Assembly: GCF_905171765.1 (NCBI RefSeq)
Contig: NC_053393.1
Location: 191,359,921 to 191,423,920, forward strand
DNA: 64,000 bases
Reading direction: 5' to 3'
From: Bufo bufo
Taxonomy: Eukaryota > Chordata > Amphibia > Anura > Bufonidae
The first letter of the stretch is position 1; each line of letters opens with the position of its first letter. A model generated the notes under the pieces. That model made no database searches, was not told where the DNA came from, and was given only the letters and a program-made list of their open reading frames with translations. Below are positions 42,011 through 52,539 of the stretch, in pieces. The translations under genes and the position numbers were made by a program.

Positions 42011-44528
42011 ATGACAGGCAGAGGAAGAGGCAGGCCAGTACTCAGGGGTGCGTCGGGCAGGTGCACCAGTCCGGAGCCTAAGTGGGAAGTTGGAGAAGGT
42101 GCGTGCAATTACGTCAAATGACGCACCAGAGTTGGTTGAGTGGCTCACTCAGCCTTCCACTTCTGCATCCTCATCCTCTGTATCTGCTGCCTCCTCACCC
42201 TCTGCTGTGTGCACACTCGAAGACACCAACACTACCATAGCCCCTCCACTCGAGTCAGAGGAATTATTTTCCCATCAATTCCCAGACCTTACTGATGCGC
42301 AGCCATTCTTGGCATCGGATGAGGAAGTAGCAACGGCCGCCACCCAGCGGTCTGATGACAGTACCCAGATCGGCCCAAGGAGGGTGGTCCCCGCTGTTGC
42401 TGCCTACTCCGAGATCTCTAATGTCAGTGGTGGTGAAGGTGACGATGATGACTTATCGATGGACATCATGTGGGTGCCCACAAGTGAGGAAGTGTAGGGG
42501 AGTTCAGAGGGAGAGACGGAGCAGCAGATAGGGAGGAGAAGCAGGCAGAACGCACAGTGCACAGGAGGCAAAAAGCAGACTGCAAATATATCTGGAGTGA
42601 GCCATCCACCATGTACGGTCACATCTTGCGCACCCAGGACGCCGGCACATGACTCCGCAGTGTGGGCTTTTTTTAACTGCTGATAATAGTGTTGCCATCT
42701 GCTGTCAACGCATAAGTCGCGGTAAGCCCAACACTTACCTAGGGACGACCGCCTTAAGAAGGCACCTGACCTCCCTTTACCGAGCCCAGTGGGAGCAACG
42801 CCAACAGAACCCACAAAGCCACACTTCTGGTGCTCCATGTCCTTTTCCTTCTCCTCTTTCCTCCCATTTGTCCTCTACTCCACCTTCCACTGTGCCGTCA
42901 TTGCGTTCATCTGGCACAAGGCAGACTTCCGTGGCCCAAATATTTGAGCGTAAAAAAAATGATGACGCCGGATAATCCTCTTGCCCAACGGCTGACCGCT
43001 GGCTTGTCGGAACTGCTAGCCCGCCAACTACAGCCATATAAATTGGTGTACTCGGAGGCCTTTGGAAAATTTGTGGCCATTGGCACACCGCAAATGGAAG
43101 GTCCCCGTAAGGAAATATTTCTCCCAGAAGGGCATTCCTAAATTATATGGCCATTATAAGAGGCAAGTTAATATATCTCTGGCACACAGTGTCAGTGCCA
43201 AGATACATCTGACCACAGACACGTGGTCTAGCAAACACGGGCAGGGAAGGTACATAACTTTTACTGCCCACTGGGTAAACCTTCTGACGGCCGTCAAGCA
43301 TGTAACCCATGTATTTAGTGTTACCGCCACGGATTGCATGCAGGCCTGCCTCTTCTTCTCCTCCTACTACATCCTCTGTCTCCTCCTCGGCTGACTCCTC
43401 CTTTTTCACTGCTACCGCTTCTTCTGCACCCACCAAGTTCCCCAGAACCTATTCGACGTGCCAGGTGAGACGTTGCCATGCTGTGCTGGGGCTGTTGTGC
43501 CCGGAAGCCAAGAGCCACACCGGTTCTGCACTGATTTCAGCTCTGCGGTCACAGGCCGAACAGTGGCTAACCTCTCTTGATTTGACAGTTGGTAAAGTGG
43601 TGTGCAACAACGGCACCAATCTGCTGAACGCGCTGAAACAGAGCAAAATGACACATGTGCCGTGCATGGCACACGTCCTGAACTTAGTCATGCAGCGATT
43701 TGCTGCCAAATACCCTTTGGTCCAGGACGTCTTGTGTAAGCCCAGGAAAAACGCAATTTTAGAAGATTTTACATGACCATGGCTTGCCTTGCTGACAATC
43801 AGCGGCGACACCACTTGCCCATCAGACATCTGATTTGTGACTGCCCGATGCGCTGGAACTCCACTTTGTATATGCTACATAGACTTCTCCAGCAGAAACG
43901 TGCCATTAACGACTACCTGTACGAACTCTGTGGCAGAGCAGGTTCTGGGGAGCTTGTTTTTTTCCCACTGCGCAAATGGCTCCTAATGCGCAAAGCATGC
44001 AGACTTCTGTGTCCATTTGATGAGATCACCAAACTGGTCCATCGCAACCAGGGCACCATCAGTGACATCGTACCCTGCGCCTTCCTTCTGGAGCGTGCAT
44101 TGCATTGTCTCATTGATCAAGCCATCAAGGAGCAGGAGCAGGAATATGAGGAAGTCGCAATGCAGAATGAATTTCCAGGGGGAGCTACTCCATCTGAGAT
44201 AAGTTAGCAGGAGTCTGAAGAGGGCTCAGAGGAGTATGGTGGCTGGGGGGGAGGAGGACGAGGAGGAGCAAGAAGAGCAGACTTTGAGGGGGACTTTTAA
44301 CTTTTTGGGGAACCCTGGTGTTGTCTGTGGATGGGGGGAGGAGACCAAGGATGACATTTTCCTGGGCAATGAGCATGAGCAAGGGTGCTCCAACGCTTCC
44401 AGTTTAGTGCAAATGAAGGGGGCTTCATGCTCCATTGTTTTAAGAGGGACCCCCGTACAAAAAGCATAAAGGGCAAGGACCAGTACTGGGTGGCAACGTA
44501 CTTAGACCCCCGGTACAAACACAAAATG
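42011..44528 (+). pseudogene. hAT-E transposase pseudogene
   Basis: The start ATG is at 42011 (MTGRGRGRP). Pieces: 42048-42497 (linker, APELVEWLTQPS), stop at 42495-42497, 42649-42975 (BED finger remnant, ICCQRISRGKPN), 43062-43394 (HLTTDTWSSKHGQGRYITF), 43309-43776 (VGKVVCNNGTNLLNAL, with N where the second catalytic D is expected, and VPCMAHVLNLVMQRF), 43773-44207 and 44236-44528 ending YLDPRYKHKM. The hATC block is lost where the foldback MITE begins. Multiple frameshifts separate the pieces. Confidence 0.88.
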
Positions 44529-45008
44529 GCAAATTACGAATATAGCGCTATATTCTACATATTTGACAATTCTACCAAGCCAATCCAATAGGAAAGTTGC
44601 TTAACGCCCTTATACTATTCGATTATTGCGCATATTTAATTGCCGATTTTTTGCATAAGATAAACTATATTAAAGAATATTTAAATTCAGTACTAAGATA
44701 TTTTAGCCTTTTTACATTGGCCCACAAGCAAAAAGCAGGCCGGTAATGGACCATTACTTGTGGGCCAATGTGAGAAGGCTAAAATATCTTAGTCAGTACT
44801 GAATTAGAATATTCTTCATTATTTAATATAGTTTATCTTATGCGAAAAATGCGCATGGGCACACGAATATTTAAATGACGATTTTTTGCAATAGAATGGC
44901 ATTGTACGAATATAAAGAAGTCTCGAATTAGCAAATATATCACGAATATTTAGCGAAATATTCGTGAAATATTGCGAATTCAAATGTGGCACCTGCCGCT
45001 CTTCTCTA
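44529..45008. mobile_element. Foldback MITE with AT-rich ends
   Basis: Inverted arms 44660-44733 and 44755-44838 pair over a 20-base loop ('ttggcccacaag' against 'cttgtgggccaa', 'actaagatattttagcc' against 'ggctaaaatatcttagt'). The outer parts contain GCGAATAT-type repeats and end 'gcacctgccgctcttctc'. It truncates hAT-E. Confidence 0.65.
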
Positions 45009-46039
45009 TTCTTGACGCCAGTAGATGGGCCCGACACACGTTTAATCAAAAATGTGCACACAGAACTTCTATAGTTCTATAGTTCTATTGTTTGTATGTG
45101 TAATGGTGTGCTGCCATGCATTTTTTTGTTTGCTGTCTGCATGCTAGCTTTATGGATGTGACTATGACTTTGGATGTGCTAGTCTTAATTTAATTGTCAG
45201 CAATTTTGTTACAACTTTTATAGCATAATATTTTGAAATTTAATAATTTTTATTTTATTGTTCTTTGTTTTGTTTTCTTTTGTGAGGAAGCAGATTTCTT
45301 GCAAACAATAATTAAAAAAAACAACTAACATAACAAATCAAACCAGAAAATAATACATTCGTAGACACAGCATGATGCAGACTGAGTCATTAAAAACTTT
45401 ACAACTCTACTAATACTTTTCACAAGTTCCTACGTATCTTTCTTTATAAAGCTTCAGTTAAGACGTTGCATTTTTGTTTACTTGAAAATTTTTACATTGA
45501 TAAATACAGAGATGGAAATAGGCAAAATGTGAACATATTGATTCCTTGTTTATATGCTACCTGGCATAAATGAAAGCAATAAAAAGCAGCAAATGACTTT
45601 ACATATCCAGGGAATGGTACCGGATACATGACTAATTTATATTCTTCTCTGTTTTGGCAAAATGCAAATTGACTCAGTTACGAACACCTTTGTTCGTTAA
45701 AACACTACCAGAAGTAAAAGACACAAGACTTCCAGCATCCTACTCATTAGACAAGGAAATTGTACGATGTGCTATATTCTTATTCAACAGCTTAAATGAT
45801 GAATCAAATCATTACCATTAGCAAATGAATCTGATTTCTAAAACTTTTAGAAGTTCTTTTCTTTGTGTACAGCACTAAACATTGTGGTGGCTGGGCTTTA
45901 TTTGCCATTTTTTTAAGAAGCACTGTATATTGTACTTTTCATGAAGACATATTTCAAATATATTAAGAAATGCACTTTTCCATAAAACTTATTTTCATTG
46001 TTTAAAAAAAGTTTATAATATATCCTTTACAAAAATGTT
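45009..46039. other. Spacer, nothing recognised
   Basis: AT-rich, with no reading frame or array. It may be host intergenic DNA. The LINE insertion splits it at 46040. Confidence 0.5.
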
Positions 46040-49000
46040 AAGGATCAAAAAGTTTTTTTTTTTCCTCTTCTCCACCTAACCGCTTTTGATAATGTCGACT
46101 AGAATTATTGCCTGGAATATACGCGGTTTGGGGGACAGAGGAAAAAGACAAGCGGTTTTTGATTTGACTCAGGTCCACTTACCAGCAATAGTATGCTTGT
46201 TAGAAACCCATCTTACTGAAGAGACCTCTAGGGTGGTCGCCAGGGGATGGGCCGCGCATACGTATCATTCTACTTTCTCCAGCCACTCTAGAGGTGTTAC
46301 TGTTTTGATACATAGACAGATTGATTTCGTCTGTGAGGCATCCTCTGTCGACCATCAGGGGAGATTTATCTTTCTATATTGTAGGTTAAGGGGGAAGACA
46401 TGTATTCTGGCTTTTGTCAATATTCCACCGCCATTTTCCTTTCTGGTTCTTAATTCTTTGCTTTTATTTATAGATAAATGGCCAGAGTGTCCGACAATGA
46501 TTATTGGTGATTTCAACTGTGTCATTGACCCTCTACGTGATAGGGTCTCTACGAGTGCCAGGGGAGATAGTCCGGTTCAGGGGTCTCCCCTGGCACGGTT
46601 TTGTTCTGAGGCTGGCTTTGAAGATGTGTGGGGACACCTAGGACAGGGGAAAAGGGCTTTTTCATGCTTTAGTAAAGCAGGTAAATCTATGTCCAGAATA
46701 GATCTTGCACTGATAAACAGTAAATATGCGAAACTCGTAAAGCGAATAAGATATGAAACGAGGTCAATTTCGGACCACTCGCCGTTACTCCTCGAACTCT
46801 GCTTAACTCAGGAAAGACACATACAAAAGCCCCCTTTTAGACTAAACCCCTATTGGCTATCAGTAATAAAGACACATGAAATAATCCAGAATGAAATTGG
46901 CGAATTCTGGGATAACAACTATGGCTCAGCAAAAATTCAAGTGGTATGGGACACCTTTAAGGCGTATATGAGGGGAATGATGGTCAGTAATATTGCGAAC
47001 CTTAGAAAGGAGTATGGGAAAAAACAGAAAAATCTAGAAGAACTTGCATCTCTGGCGAAACAATCCTTCTATATGAATAAGACGGAGGAGAATAGGGAAA
47101 GCATGCAAATGGCTACACAAGTATACTCCAACTTTTTATTGGACAAGGCCCAACAGAGCCTTTTTTTTAAAGGGCAAAAATATTTTACTGAGTCAGGGCG
47201 ACCTGGTAAACTTTTGTCCAGAGTGATCTCAAGTCAACAATCCAAAAAATATATAGATAATGTTCGACTGGTTAACGGTAGGATGGTTAGTGGACAGGGT
47301 CCTGTAGAGAAGGCCTTTGTGGACTACTTTTTGGATTTGTATGCTGATTCCAAGATCACAGATGATAAGATGGATGCCTATCTTGATGGTATTGCTTTTC
47401 CAATTATTACTGAGGCGCAAAAGAAAGCACTTGAATTGGATGTTTCAATCCAGGAACTTGAGGGAGCAATTAAATTATGTTCGGCCAATTCCACCCCTGG
47501 TTCAGATGGACTCCCATATGAATTCTATAGTAAATATGGGGACTTTATTTTCCCCAGATTATTGGAGGTTTTCTCTGAATCAGTGGAGGATGGGAAGTTA
47601 CCAGACTCAATGATGGAAGCCGTAATAACATTAATTCCAAAAAAAGGCAAAGATCCCGTAGATCTAGAATTATATAGACCAATCTCACTGCTTAATGCAG
47701 ATGTAAAGCTTCTTGCGAGGGTTCTAGCCACAAGGCTTTCCAGGGTTATTCCCTCCATTGTCCATCCGGACCAGAATGGCTTTATTCAAAACAAGGGCAC
47801 GCACCATAATCTCCATCGGCTTTTTGCCAATATACAGGCCCCTGGGGGGACCGCTCGCTCCATCCTGTCACTGGATGCCTCTAAGGCCTTTGACAGGGTG
47901 GATTGGCGATTCCTATGGAAGGTTCTGGCAAGGATGGGCTTTGGGGAAAAATTTATAGGTATTCTCAAACTACTGTATAGATCTCCCAGGGCAAAATTAA
48001 GTCTCAATGGGATCCTGACTACTAGTTTTGATTTAAATAGAGGGACGCGGCAGGGCTGTCCACTATCCCCATTGTTATTTGACATTTATATTGAACCCCT
48101 TGCGATGTCCATTAGGCAGGACGACCGGGTTAAAGGATTTGGTACGCTAGGAGTGCAAGACCGCATCTCCTTATATGCGGATGATGTTCTTTTCTTTATA
48201 GACCACACGGAAATAACTCTTCCCAGAATTATTCAAATGGTTAAATCATTTGGTGAGGTATCCGGTCTTCTCATAAACTGGTCTAAGACCAGTTTGATGC
48301 CAATAGACCCCCTGCCACAGAAAGAGGTTCTTGTGACACAGTTGGACATTGTTGAGACTTTTCAATACTTGGGTTTGATTATATCACCCCGGGTGGAAAA
48401 TTTTGTACAACTTAATTTGATCCCCATAATAGCAAAGATTAGAGCTAAAATAGGGATCTGGCTGAGACTTCCCTTATCCAGAGCTGACCGAGTTTCATTG
48501 GTCAAAATGGTGATATTACCACAACTTCTCTATGTGCTTAGGAATACACCTATTTGGATTCAAGATAAATACTTTAAACTCATGAAAAGAATAATTAATG
48601 ATTTAATATGGGGAAGAAAACGAGTTCGATTAAAGCTGGAATATTTATATAAACCACTGGAGTGTGGGGGTTTAAATCTCCCTTACTTTAAAGGGTATTT
48701 TATTGCAGCTCAGCTATTGATGTGCTATGAATCAGAAAACAGTGCACTGTTGGGGAAGTTGGTAGGGAGCTACGCTCATGATAATATATTTACCCTGTTG
48801 GAATCTGGGCTACTGAAGACCCATGAGCGGGGCTACAGAGAGACTATAAAACTCCTCCTGAAAGTGTGGGCTACTACTAGGACATGGTTGAAGGTAAAGG
48901 GCTCACTTACATTCACACCTCTTTGGCACAATGTGCACTTACAAAGGTTAGACGATATTGCACTTGACACATTTTGGCAAAAGAATAAAATTTTGTATAT

Positions 49001-49999
49001 TTCACAGGTAGTAAAGGATAGAGAGATCAAGCCTTTTTTAGAGATAACACATAATATAGAAAATTTTTCATGGTTTAGATACTTTCAATTGCGTTCAGTA
49101 CTATCTAGTCTGGACGATAAACTGGTGCTAAATATAGATAGCTCATCCTTTTTGAATGACTGGGTAGGGGGGACACCGTCTAGAATAAAGATTTCAAATA
49201 TATATAAGTTATTACTTAAGGCACGGTTTAGTGATATACAGTCACCAGGACAAAGAGCGTGGGAGATGGATTGTCCGAACATACAAGTAGAAGGGTGGGA
49301 AAATATTTTTGGGAATCTAGGTTTACTATCCCAGAACTTTAATCATGTTCTAGTACATTTTAATATTTGTCACAGATTATATGTCACTCCTTTATGGATG
49401 AATAAATGTGGCCTAAGAGATACTTCCAATTGCCCTAAATGTGACACCTCAGGTGCGGACTATCTCCATATGATCTGGACCTGCACAGAACTTATAAAAT
49501 ACTGGAATAGTTTTAATAATTTTATCATCTACAAATTAAAAATACGAATTCCCTTCGAACCACAAGTGTTTTTGCTTAATGATCTCTCCAAAACAAATAA
49601 CTATAAGTATCAAAAGATCTTCCTAGGTAGGATACTGATGTTGGCCAGGGTTATGGTTAGTCGGACCTGGTTTGCTCGATATACTCCAGAGATAAATACA
49701 TGGATAAACCTAACTGATAAGGTAAAAAATTATGAGAAAATCATGTATAAACAGAGGGGAGCTGAGGAGAAGTGGACTAAGATATGGGGTGGTTGGAGGA
49801 CTTAAACAATTGGGATAATTTTTTTTTTGTTTGTTTTTTTTGTTTTTTTGTTTTGTTGACGCACCACAGGTAGGGGGGTGGGTATAGGGAATGGGGATAA
49901 GGGGAAAGGAAAATGAAGAATTCTTTTTGTATTGTAATTTGTTTTTTATATATCAAATAAAGATAATTAAATAAAAAAAATAAAAAAGGATCAAAAAGT
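46040..49999 (+). mobile_element. LINE (Tx1/L1 type) insertion with 14-bp target duplication
   Basis: AAGGATCAAAAAGT at 46040-46053 is repeated at 49986-49999. The insert starts with a T run and 38 bases later reaches the ATG of ORF2. It ends with an A-rich tail ('aaataaagataattaaat'). There is no ORF1, so the copy is 5' truncated right at the ORF2 start, or it is a single-ORF form. The exact duplication and open frame mark it as young. Confidence 0.88.
46092..49805 (+). CDS. LINE ORF2: endonuclease and reverse transcriptase, uninterrupted
   Basis: This is a 1237-residue open frame; the true ATG is 46092. An N-terminal APE-type endonuclease comes first: AWNIRGLGD (about residue 7), ETHL (about 37), GDFNCVID (about 139), SRIDLALIN and SDHSPLLLEL (about 227). 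The reverse transcriptase is central: RPISLLNAD, DASKAFDRVDW (about 594), RGTRQGCPLSPLLF, and the active site YADD (about 695). A CCHC-like motif follows at about 1113-1131 (CPKC...H...C). Order and motifs fit the Tx1/L1 clade, in which ORF2 nicks target DNA and copies its RNA there. No stop or frameshift occurs over 3.7 kb. Expression would need an outside promoter because nothing upstream of ORF2 is retained. Confidence 0.93.
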   Translation: MSTRIIAWNIRGLGDRGKRQAVFDLTQVHLPAIVCLLETHLTEETSRVVARGWAAHTYHSTFSSHSRGVTVLIHRQIDFVCEASSVDHQGRFIFLYCRLRGKTCILAFVNIPPPFSFLVLNSLLLFIDKWPECPTMIIGDFNCVIDPLRDRVSTSARGDSPVQGSPLARFCSEAGFEDVWGHLGQGKRAFSCFSKAGKSMSRIDLALINSKYAKLVKRIRYETRSISDHSPLLLELCLTQERHIQKPPFRLNPYWLSVIKTHEIIQNEIGEFWDNNYGSAKIQVVWDTFKAYMRGMMVSNIANLRKEYGKKQKNLEELASLAKQSFYMNKTEENRESMQMATQVYSNFLLDKAQQSLFFKGQKYFTESGRPGKLLSRVISSQQSKKYIDNVRLVNGRMVSGQGPVEKAFVDYFLDLYADSKITDDKMDAYLDGIAFPIITEAQKKALELDVSIQELEGAIKLCSANSTPGSDGLPYEFYSKYGDFIFPRLLEVFSESVEDGKLPDSMMEAVITLIPKKGKDPVDLELYRPISLLNADVKLLARVLATRLSRVIPSIVHPDQNGFIQNKGTHHNLHRLFANIQAPGGTARSILSLDASKAFDRVDWRFLWKVLARMGFGEKFIGILKLLYRSPRAKLSLNGILTTSFDLNRGTRQGCPLSPLLFDIYIEPLAMSIRQDDRVKGFGTLGVQDRISLYADDVLFFIDHTEITLPRIIQMVKSFGEVSGLLINWSKTSLMPIDPLPQKEVLVTQLDIVETFQYLGLIISPRVENFVQLNLIPIIAKIRAKIGIWLRLPLSRADRVSLVKMVILPQLLYVLRNTPIWIQDKYFKLMKRIINDLIWGRKRVRLKLEYLYKPLECGGLNLPYFKGYFIAAQLLMCYESENSALLGKLVGSYAHDNIFTLLESGLLKTHERGYRETIKLLLKVWATTRTWLKVKGSLTFTPLWHNVHLQRLDDIALDTFWQKNKILYISQVVKDREIKPFLEITHNIENFSWFRYFQLRSVLSSLDDKLVLNIDSSSFLNDWVGGTPSRIKISNIYKLLLKARFSDIQSPGQRAWEMDCPNIQVEGWENIFGNLGLLSQNFNHVLVHFNICHRLYVTPLWMNKCGLRDTSNCPKCDTSGADYLHMIWTCTELIKYWNSFNNFIIYKLKIRIPFEPQVFLLNDLSKTNNYKYQKIFLGRILMLARVMVSRTWFARYTPEINTWINLTDKVKNYEKIMYKQRGAEEKWTKIWGGWRT

Positions 50000-50408
50000 G
50001 ACTTCCTAAATTATATTTTTTTATTTATTTAGAAATTCTTATATATAGTAGAGACTAAATAATTCTTTATAAGAGTTTGTTCACATGTAATAAATTTGTT
50101 GCATCTAATGGGGATTTCTCAGTTGCTGAAATTTTTTCAACAAATTTGTTTCTTGTGAATGTATCCTAAATAGAGATTAGCGAACTTCTTACAATTCATT
50201 TCATGTTCAAGTAGTTAAATAAAGAAATAAATAAAAAATCTGTTTCAAAATTGATTCCTCATGAATCAAATATGTTCCAATTGGCATCAATATTGGTATA
50301 CAAAACTCTGAGGTCTTACATTTTTCATGAATTATGCTCTTTAGACACCCTTTTAAGCTCTTTAACACAATGACAACAATAGTATGAAATGTCAGACTCA
50401 CAATGAAA
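50000..50408. other. Spacer, nothing recognised
   Basis: AT-rich flank between the LINE and Tc1-3. No feature is seen. Confidence 0.5.
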
Positions 50409-50410
50409 TA

Positions 50411-51983
50411 CACTGCTCAAAAAAATAAAGGGAACACAAAAATAACACATCCTAGATCTGAGTTAATTAAATATTCTTCTGAAATACTTTGTTCTTTACA
50501 TAGTTGAATGTGCTGACAACAAAATCAAACAAAAATAAAAAAATGGAAATCAAATTTTTCAACCCATGGAGGTCTGGATTTGGAGTCACACTCAAAATTA
50601 AAGTGGAAAAACACACTACAGGCTGATCCAACTTTGATGTAATGTCCTTAAAACAAGTCAAAATGAGGCTCAGTAGTGTGTGTGGCCTCCACGTGCCTGT
50701 ATGACCTCCCTACAACCCCTGTGCATGCTCCTGATGAGGTGGCGGACGGTCTCCTGAGGGATCTCCTCCCAGACCTGGACTAAAGCATCTGCCAACTCCT
50801 GGACAGTCTGTGGTGCAAGGTGACGTTGGTGGATAGAGCGAGACATGATGTCCCAGATGTGCTCAATTGGATTCAGGTCTGGGGAACGGGCGGGCCAGTC
50901 CATGCCTTCGTCTTGCAGGAACTGCTGACACACTCCAGCCACATGAGGTCTAGCATTGTCTTGCATTAGGAGGAACCCAGGGCCAACCGCACCAGCATAT
51001 GGTCTCACAAGGGGTCTGAGGATCTCATCTCGGTACCTAATGGCAGTCAGGCTACCTCTGGCGAGCACATGGAGGGCTGTGCGGCCCTCCAAAGAAATGC
51101 CACCCCACACCATTACTGACCCAATGCCAAACCGGTCATGCTGGAGGATGTTGCAGGCAGCAGAACATTCTCCACGGCGTTTCCAGACTCTGTCACGTCT
51201 GTCACATGTGCTCAGTGTGAACCTGCTTTCATCTGTGAAGAGCACAGGGCGCCAGTGGCGAATTTGCCGATCTTGGTGTTCTCTGGCAAATGCCAAACGT
51301 CCTGCACGGTGTTGGGCTGTAAGCACAACCCCCACCTGTGGACGTCGGGCCCTCATATCACCATCATGGAGTCTGTTTCTGACCGTTTGAGCAGACACAT
51401 GCACATTTGTGGCCTGCTGGAGGTCATTTTGCAGGGCTCTGGCAGTGCTCCTCCTGTTCCTCCTTGCACAAAGGCGGAGGTAGCGGTCCTGCTGCTGGGT
51501 TGTTGCCCTCCTACGGCCTCCTCCACATCTCCTGATGTACTGGCCTGTCTCCTGGTAGCGCCTCCATGCTCTGGACACTACGCTGGCAGACACAGCAAAC
51601 CTTCATGCCACAGCTCGCATTGATGTGCCATCCTGGATAAGCTGCACTACCTGAGCCACTTGTGTGGGTTGTAGACTCCGTCTAATGCTACCACTAGAGT
51701 GAAAGCACCGCCAGCATTCCAAAGTGACTAAAAAATCAGCCAGGAAGCATAGGAACTAAGAAGTGTTCTGGAGTCACCACCTGCAGAAGCACTCCTTTAT
51801 TGGGGGTGTCTTGCTAATTGCCTATAATTTCCACCTGTTGTCTATCCCATTTGCACAACAGCATGTGAAATTGATTGTCACTCAGTGTTGCTTCCTAAGT
51901 GGACAGTTTGATTTCACAGAAGTGTGATTGACTTGGAGTTACATTGTGTTGTTTAAGTGTTCCCTTTATTTTTTTGAGCAGTG
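50411..51983 (-). mobile_element. Tc1-3, complete Tc1-like element
   Basis: The terminal repeats CACTGCTCAAAAAAATAAAG (50411) and their exact inverse ending at 51983 continue to match through GGGAACAC. TA flanks lie at 50409-50410 and 51984-51985. Length 1573 bp. Confidence 0.93.
50670..51686 (-). pseudogene. Tc1-3 transposase, nearly intact pseudogene
   Basis: From 51593 to 50670 the frame is open for 307 residues ([18 protein letters not shown] through RGGHTHY), covering the second helix-turn-helix and the whole catalytic core: D in [10 protein letters not shown] in [12 protein letters not shown] and E in [11 protein letters not shown]. Upstream the frame continues ([19 protein letters not shown]) but contains TGA at 51605-51603 where CGA (Arg) is expected, and the expected start at 51686 reads ATT in place of ATG. 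The copy therefore has only these two visible lesions. Confidence 0.9.
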
Positions 51984-52189
51984 TATATACCTATAGGTAA
52001 ACATTGTGTTAACAAACAATCTATCTAAAACACACCACCCTGTCCCATTTTTTTATGCTTTTTAATATTAGAAACCTTCTAAAAATTAAATAGTTACTTA
52101 TTTGGGGCAGATGGTGTTTAAACACACAGGGTGTTATTGGAAAAATAGTGGTTTCTTGGGACCAAGCGTCCAAAAATTACGCCTTAACC

Positions 52190-52450
52190 CCAGCAGTAGC
52201 AACACAACAAGGAATAAACAAGGCAGTAACTAGATGTATAAAAAACCGTGGAGCATAGGGGTGTTACATAAGCAGTACTCCAAGGACTCAGCTGCGCCCC
52301 GTCGTGCTCCAATGTGCTCATTTGCATATGAATAAAAACATAGATATCTCTGCAGCTGTATAACATATAGACATAAGAAAGTTAGCATTTTTATCAGCAT
52401 GATCAACCCAACCAGCCAGTATGCATGGTTTAACAGGGCTGATTATGCTG
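52190..52450. repeat. Short dispersed repeat, copy 2
   Basis: It resembles 28670-28960, with 'gctccaatgtgctcatttg', 'catatgaataaaaa' and 'tctctgcagctgtataacat'. It ends 'tgctgacagaggctctttaa'. Confidence 0.5.
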
Positions 52451-52539
52451 ACAGAGGCTCTTTAACTCCGACTTGACCAAGTTGCTGGAGGTGCAGTCAA
52501 TGCCGTACCATTTATTTGAGTCTGCTACCTTTAGGGAGA

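Larger units (their letters stand above)
29905..44528 (+). mobile_element. hAT-E, interrupted by an 11-kb nested block
   Basis: The 5' end region (29905-30010) is rich in TTCGC/GCGAA motifs ('gtttcgcggcgaac'), followed by a promoter (30101-30110), a leader array (30290-30745 and 41733-41990) and a transposase pseudogene (42011-44528). The array is cut at 30745 and resumes at 41733 in the same orientation, so everything between is inserted. The 3' end is missing: a foldback MITE begins at 44529. hAT-F on the minus strand is its sister. Confidence 0.75.
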
